From contig NZ_CP149787.1 of assembly GCF_037914945.1 (NCBI RefSeq), positions 1,240,001 through 1,304,000 of the forward strand: a stretch of DNA of 64,000 nt, in the 5' to 3' direction. The notes beneath the pieces are model-generated. The model was not told the origin of the DNA. It did not search any database and worked only from the letters and a program-made list of their open reading frames with translations. Numbering within the stretch: the first letter of the stretch is position 1; each line of letters begins with the position of its first letter. This document shows, one piece after another, positions 59,789 to 64,000 of this stretch. Source of the DNA: Haloterrigena sp. KLK7. Lineage in GTDB: Archaea > Halobacteriota > Halobacteria > Halobacteriales > Natrialbaceae. Both the position numbers and the translations under genes were made by a program.

Positions 59789-61362
59789 GCGGAATCGATC
59801 ACCTCTCGGTCGGCTTCGAGCGCCTCGCCGCGGTCGACGACCGCCTCGAGGACGTCGCGGAGGTCCGAGAGCGTCGTTCGCGGGTTCAGGAGCGTGAGCT
59901 TCAGCGCGGCGGTGCCGTCGACCTCGGTGCGGGCGAGGACGGCCTCGCCGTCGGCCAGCAGTTCGTCGCGGATCGCCCGGTTCACGCGGTCGACGGCGGC
60001 GGTGGGAAGAGAGTCGGAGCCGCTGTCCGGCCGATACCGGAAGACCACCGCGCTCAGTTCGGGGTCACAGCACAGCTCCAGCGCCGGTTCGGCCCGGATC
60101 TCGGCGGCGACCGCGTCGGCCAGCTCGCAGACGTACTCGACGCAGTCGGCTACGCCGGTCCGGCCGAGGGCGTTGAACGTCACGAACGGCTTCAGCGCGT
60201 CGAACCGGCGGGTGGTCCGGGTCGACTTCGAGACGAGGTTCGGCACCCCGGCGGCGTCGTCGCGCTCGGGGTTGAGGTAGGCCGCGTTGCGCTCGAGGTG
60301 TCGGTAGCGATCGCCGTCGCGGAGCAGGAAGGCCCCGCAGCCGATCGGCTGGTAGAACAGCTTGTGGAAGTCGACGGCGATGGAGTCGGCGCGATCGATC
60401 CCCTCGAGTTTCGGCCGGAGCCGGTCGCTGATGGCGCACGCCCCGCCGTAGGCGGCGTCGACGTGGAGCCACAGGTCGCGCTCGGCGGCGCGGTCCGCCA
60501 GCGCCTCGAGCGGGTCGATACTGCCGAAGTCGGTCGTCCCGGCCGTGCCGACGATCGCGAACGGGTGGCGACCGTCGGCCTCGAGGCGCTCGAGCGTCTC
60601 GTCTAGTGCCTCGAGGTCGATCCGACGGCGGTCGTCGGTCGGGACCGTGACGACCGCGTCCTCGCCGAGCCCGAGGTGGTGGGCGGCCTGCTCGGCGGTG
60701 AAGTGGGCGGCGTCCGAGCAGAGGAGGCGGAGGTCGGACGCCGCTTCGGGTCCGATCCCCGCCGCCTGCACGTCGCGGTCGAACTGCCGCTCGCAGTACC
60801 GATCGCGAGCCAACAGCAGCCCGAGGAAGTTCGACTCCGTGCCGCCGCCCGTGAAGACGCCGTCGGCGCCGGTCGGATAGCCGAACAGGTCACAGCACGC
60901 GTCGACGACCCGCTCCTCGAGCACGGAGGCCGCGGGCGCCTGGTCGAACGAGTCCATCGACTGGTTCGTTCCCGACAGCAACAGCTCCGCGGCCAGCGCC
61001 GGGACCGTCGGCGGACAGTGGAGGTGGGCGACACAGCCCGGATCGTGGACGCGGACGGAGTCCGCGAGCACCTCGTCGGCGACCGTCTCGAGGGCGTCCT
61101 CGATCGACGACCCGTCGTCGGGGACGACCTGGAGGGCGGCGATCCGCTCGCGGAGCGTCCCGTGGTCGGTTCCGGCGTATGGGCCCTCGGCCGTCGCGAA
61201 CGACTCGAGGAGGACGTCCCGCGCCCGCTCGATCGCGTCCCGGTACGCGGCGTTGCCGTCCGACCCGCCGAGGAAGGCGGTCGCGGCCGTCGCCGGTGGC
61301 GTCGGGTCGGTCTCGTCGACGCGGGACTGATCCCGGCCGACCGCACTGCGCTGGCCCGTCAC
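59785..61362 (-). CDS. bdb: L-2,4-diaminobutyrate decarboxylase
   Basis: 525 residues, PLP fold type I group II decarboxylase. VAHLHCPPTVPALAAELL, GVFTGGGTESNFLGLLLARD, HVDAAYGGACAI and the PLP Lys in DFHKLFYQP are all present. It makes 1,3-diaminopropane from 2,4-diaminobutyrate, the product of the aminotransferase upstream. The start is a GTG overlapping the dat stop (GTGA). Confidence 0.92.
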   Translation of the reverse strand: MTGQRSAVGRDQSRVDETDPTPPATAATAFLGGSDGNAAYRDAIERARDVLLESFATAEGPYAGTDHGTLRERIAALQVVPDDGSSIEDALETVADEVLADSVRVHDPGCVAHLHCPPTVPALAAELLLSGTNQSMDSFDQAPAASVLEERVVDACCDLFGYPTGADGVFTGGGTESNFLGLLLARDRYCERQFDRDVQAAGIGPEAASDLRLLCSDAAHFTAEQAAHHLGLGEDAVVTVPTDDRRRIDLEALDETLERLEADGRHPFAIVGTAGTTDFGSIDPLEALADRAAERDLWLHVDAAYGGACAISDRLRPKLEGIDRADSIAVDFHKLFYQPIGCGAFLLRDGDRYRHLERNAAYLNPERDDAAGVPNLVSKSTRTTRRFDALKPFVTFNALGRTGVADCVEYVCELADAVAAEIRAEPALELCCDPELSAVVFRYRPDSGSDSLPTAAVDRVNRAIRDELLADGEAVLARTEVDGTAALKLTLLNPRTTLSDLRDVLEAVVDRGEALEADREVIDSA

Positions 61363-62732
61363 GTCGTCACCTCCGCGGGCGCGCGGTCGTCGGCGACGAC
61401 CGCACGCACGCTCTCGTGAACGATCTCGCCGACGGCGTCGATCTGCGATTTCGAGATCGTCAGCGGGGGCAGGAACCGGACGACGCTACTGTGTCGGCCG
61501 CCGGTCTCGACGATCAGTCCGCGGTCGAACGCTTCCGACTGGACCGCCGACGCGAGGTCGCCGTCGGCGGGGTAGTGGCCCAGCGAGTCGGGCTCCCCGT
61601 CGGGATCGACGAGTTCCATCCCGAGCATGAGCCCGCGCCCGCGGACGTCGCCGACGACGTCGAAGGTCGCGGCCGTCTCCTCGAGGTGGCCTCGCAGCCG
61701 GTCGCCCATCTCGGCGGCGCGATCGTCGAGGTCGTTCTCGAGGACGTGCTCGATGGTGGCGACGCCGGCGGCCATCCCGAGCTGGTTGCCCCGGAACGTG
61801 CCGGCGTGGGCGCCGGGCTCCCAGACGTCGAGCGACTCGTCGTAGACGACGACCGAGAGGGGGAGGCCGCCGCCGACGGCCTTCGAGAGGGTCATCACGT
61901 CGGGGACGACGTCGGCGTGCTCGACCGCGTACAGTTCGCCCGTGCGTCCGAGCCCGGTCTGAATCTCGTCGACGATCAGCGGGATATCGCGCTCGCGGGT
62001 GACGCGGCGCATCTCCCGGAGCCACTCGGCGGGCGCCGGCACCGCGCCGCCCTCGCCCTGCACGGGCTCGACGATCATCCCCGCGGGATCGACGATCCCG
62101 CTGTCGGGGTTCGAGAGCGTGCGCTCGACGTACTCGGCGCTCGTCCGCCAGCAGTCCTCGCCGCCCAGCCCGAACGGGCAGCGGTAGGCGTGAGGATAGG
62201 GGAGGTGATGAACGTCCGGCATCAGCCCCGGAATCGGCTCCTTCGCCGCCGTGTCTCCCATCAGGCTGAGCGCGCCGTTGGTCATCCCGTGATACCCGCC
62301 CTGGAACGCCAGCATCGATCGGTTGCCCGTGGCCGTCTTGACGAGTTTCATCGCGGCCTCGACGGCGTCCGTCCCCGCCGGACTACAGAACTGGACCTTC
62401 GCGTTCGCGGCGAACTCGTCGGGGAGGCTCTCGAGCAGTCGGTCGACGAACCGCTCTTTCACCGGCGTCGTCAGGTCGAGCGTGTGGACCGCCCGGTCGC
62501 GCTCGAGCAGCTCCTCCATCCGCTCGACGACTGCGGGGTGGTTGTGCCCGAGCGCGAGCGTTCCCGCCCCCGCGAGACAGTCGACGTACTCGTTCCCGTC
62601 GACGTCCTCGAGGACGGCGCCCTCGGCGCGGTCGATCGCGAGCGGCAGCGACCGCGGATAGGTTCGCGCGTTCGACTCCCGGCGGGCCTGCTGTGCGAGG
62701 AGGCCCTCCGCGTCGGGGTCGTCGCCGATCAC
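61359..62732 (-). CDS. dat: Diaminobutyrate-2-oxoglutarate aminotransferase
   Basis: 457 residues of class III PLP aminotransferases. FCSPAGTDAVEAAMKLVKTATG, AFQGGYHGMTNGALSLMG, IVEPVQGEGG, LIVDEIQTGLGRTG and the PLP Lys in LSKAVGGGLPLS fit the ectoine/diaminobutyrate group. First gene of the operon; it forms 2,4-diaminobutyrate from aspartate semialdehyde. The start is a GTG at 62732 with GAGGTG seven bases upstream. Ectoine synthesis is unlikely because ectA/ectC are absent. Confidence 0.92.
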   Translation of the reverse strand: MIGDDPDAEGLLAQQARRESNARTYPRSLPLAIDRAEGAVLEDVDGNEYVDCLAGAGTLALGHNHPAVVERMEELLERDRAVHTLDLTTPVKERFVDRLLESLPDEFAANAKVQFCSPAGTDAVEAAMKLVKTATGNRSMLAFQGGYHGMTNGALSLMGDTAAKEPIPGLMPDVHHLPYPHAYRCPFGLGGEDCWRTSAEYVERTLSNPDSGIVDPAGMIVEPVQGEGGAVPAPAEWLREMRRVTRERDIPLIVDEIQTGLGRTGELYAVEHADVVPDVMTLSKAVGGGLPLSVVVYDESLDVWEPGAHAGTFRGNQLGMAAGVATIEHVLENDLDDRAAEMGDRLRGHLEETAATFDVVGDVRGRGLMLGMELVDPDGEPDSLGHYPADGDLASAVQSEAFDRGLIVETGGRHSSVVRFLPPLTISKSQIDAVGEIVHESVRAVVADDRAPAEVTT

Positions 62733-62804
62733 GGCCCTGCACCTCGCGTTGCCGGTCGGTTTCCGATTCGATCCGGTTGATATTTCAGGACTGCCATACG
62801 ACCT

Positions 62805-62854
62805 TTAGGCCAACCTAAACCGATAAAAGCGCTCCGGTTTTTAGGTCAACCTAA
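62805..62854 (-). promoter_or_regulatory. Siderophore operon promoter with two DtxR-type operators
   Basis: TTAGGCCAACCTAA (62805-62818) and TTAGGTCAACCTAA (62841-62854) are near-identical palindromes with 36-base spacing. Between them, read leftward, is CTTTTATCG (62821-62829), a TATA-like box; a repressor bound at both would cage it. This is the half-site TTAGG...CCTAA known for metal-dependent DtxR/IdeR proteins, and haloarchaea encode such iron regulators (Idr, SirR). The expected regulation is repression by Fe. A leader of about 60 bases precedes the GTG of dat. Confidence 0.8.
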
Positions 62855-63160
62855 AATATATGCCGGATGCGCTGAATAGCCAGATATCCGACGGTAGACG
62901 GTCTCAGAAGAGCCCAGTGACACGGCGAGGCGGCGAACACATTCTCCAGTTCACAAGAATGGCGGGGTGGACGGAGCAGGATCGAGGGTAGCAGCGGATC
63001 GATACGGCGCATCATCCCGATCGCACTCTAGAGGTGGTCACAGAATAGTCGATGGTCGAATTTCGCAGCCGACGTCGACCGCGACGGCGACGAGACGATC
63101 AGCGTCTCGCTCGAGTCGCCCGAGTGATCCGGTCGAAAAAATCGAACCGCAGCGCGCGCG
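62855..63160. other. Gap between radA and the siderophore operon
   Basis: About 300 bases. 63067-63126 reads as AADVDRDGDETISVSLESPE then a stop, without a start codon, and looks like a relic end of a lost gene. Otherwise nothing is supported. Confidence 0.35.
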
Positions 63161-64000
63161 TTACTCCGGCTTCAGCCCTTCGTCCTGAACGCGCATAACG
63201 GCCTCGCCGTCGGCGAGGTTCGGCGCGTCGACCAGGCGAACGATCCGTTTGTCGCCCTTGGACTTGCGGAGGTAGATCCGGAACGTGGACTTGTGGCCGA
63301 GGATGTTGCCACCGATCGGCTGGGTCGGGTCGCCGAAGAACGAATCGGGGTTCGAGGCGACCTGATTAGTGACGATGACGGCGCAGTTGTAGAGGTTGCC
63401 GACCTTGTCTAAGTCGTGGAGGTGTTTGTTGAGCTTCTGCTGTCGGTCCGCGAGTTCGCCACGGCCGACGTACTCGGCGCGGAAGTGGGCGGTCAGCGAG
63501 TCGACGCAGAGCAGGCGGACGGGGTACTCCGAGTCCTCGTGCTCGCCCGCGAGTTCCTTGGCCTTCTCGGCCAGCAGCATCTGGTGGTTGGAGTTGAACG
63601 CCTTCGCGACGTGGATCTTGTCGAGGACGTCCTCGACGAGTTCGTCGACGGCGGCCTCGTCGGCGGCCGAACCCTCGATCTCGCGGTCCTCGAGCGTCGC
63701 GTTGATGGCCTCGTCGGGCAGGCCGCGGACCATGTCGTCGATCCGCTCGGGACGGAACGTGTCCTCGCTGTCCACGAAGATCGCACAGCCGTGGAGGCCG
63801 CCGACTTCCTTGGGAAGCTGGACGTTGACGGCCATCTGGTGGGTGACCTGGGACTTGCCGGCGCCGAACTCGCCGTATACTTCGGTGATCGACTGGGTCT
63901 CGATCCCGCCGCCGAGCAGGTCGTCAACCTCGTCGATGTGCCAGCTCAGTTTTCCGATCTCGTTTCGTCGCTCGAGGACGGTCGACCCGGTCTCGAAGCC
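63161..64000 (-). CDS. radA: DNA repair and recombination protein RadA (3' part; start outside the window)
   Basis: The C-terminal 279 residues lie in the window and the frame is open to base 64000. [16 protein letters not shown] is the Walker [29 protein letters not shown] the Walker B and loop L1 side, [11 protein letters not shown] and [24 protein letters not shown] the conserved RadA/Rad51 L2 region. It forms filaments on single-stranded DNA for strand exchange. No intein is seen in this part. Confidence 0.97.
   Translation of the reverse strand, partial: GFETGSTVLERRNEIGKLSWHIDEVDDLLGGGIETQSITEVYGEFGAGKSQVTHQMAVNVQLPKEVGGLHGCAIFVDSEDTFRPERIDDMVRGLPDEAINATLEDREIEGSAADEAAVDELVEDVLDKIHVAKAFNSNHQMLLAEKAKELAGEHEDSEYPVRLLCVDSLTAHFRAEYVGRGELADRQQKLNKHLHDLDKVGNLYNCAVIVTNQVASNPDSFFGDPTQPIGGNILGHKSTFRIYLRKSKGDKRIVRLVDAPNLADGEAVMRVQDEGLKPE

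Noticed and set aside
61359-62732. Ectoine biosynthesis aminotransferase (EctB)
   Set aside because: The enzyme type is the same, but ectA and ectC are absent and the next gene is a diaminobutyrate decarboxylase in a siderophore operon.
62967-63188. A small plus-strand frame upstream of the radA stop
   Set aside because: Composition is random (Ser/Arg/Pro), it overlaps the radA end, and no start signal is seen.

Overview
The window reads as chromosomal DNA of a halophilic archaeon (class Halobacteria). The evidence is a very high GC content, strongly acidic proteins, many twin-arginine lipoprotein signals, genes whose ATG lies about 27-31 bases after a TATA-like box (leaderless transcription), and archaeal information-processing genes: srp54, ftsY, pfdA, rpl18a, eif6, rpl31e, rpl39e and radA. 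The family is probably Natrialbaceae-like, but that is inference from gene content only. No transposase, integrase, CRISPR array or rRNA was seen.

Layout. 1-5.6 kb: end of a phosphate permease, a universal stress protein, a cupredoxin-like lipoprotein, then a leftward FAD-oxidoreductase / glyoxalase-type dioxygenase / esterase operon divergent from glutamate-cysteine ligase, with a perfect 16-bp palindrome between them. 5.7-10.3 kb: a 1032-residue secreted nuclease with repeated domains and a C45-type acyltransferase/hydrolase. 10.7-11.5 kb: a frameshifted pilin-like lipoprotein gene and a tRNA-Arg(UCU) with two tandem tRNA-tail relics at its 3' side. 12-18.3 kb: UPF0200/UPF0201 pair, CBS-MaoC fusion, lipoproteins, srp54, a solitary HicB-like protein. 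18.4-28.5 kb: membrane polyferredoxin, a disulfide oxidoreductase, aldo-keto reductase, asparagine synthetase, two divergent sulfurtransferases, a ferritin-like protein. 28.5-33.3 kb: thiM-thiE, an acetyltransferase, a carrier and a PAP2 phosphatase with copies of a dispersed repeat. 33.3-36.7 kb: a two-gene unit of an F420H2-dehydrogenase-type flavoprotein and a siroheme nitrite/sulfite reductase.

37-42 kb: the SRP receptor and ribosomal cluster (ftsY, pfdA, rpl18a, eif6, rpl31e, rpl39e). 42-48.5 kb: a secreted zincin, RNA cyclic phosphodiesterase, a lipoprotein, and an ABC exporter whose ATPase gene is frameshifted in its P-loop, then a TPR protein and DUF424. 49-53.6 kb: sufS, arsN2, a VapBC-like toxin-antitoxin pair, an HD phosphohydrolase and sufU. 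53.8-62.7 kb: a six-gene leftward operon dat-bdb-iucA-iucB-iucD-iucC, in the gene order of the rhizobactin 1021 pathway, for a citrate dihydroxamate siderophore. Its promoter is flanked by two DtxR-type operators. The window ends inside radA.

How genes cooperate. The siderophore operon, sufS and sufU are all iron or iron-sulfur functions. The palindrome-controlled unit at 2.2-5.6 kb resembles a quinone/electrophile detoxification set beside thiol synthesis. The F420 flavoprotein plus siroheme reductase looks like a split version of the fused F420-dependent sulfite reductase of methanogens. Functions are assigned by reading motifs, with no database search.
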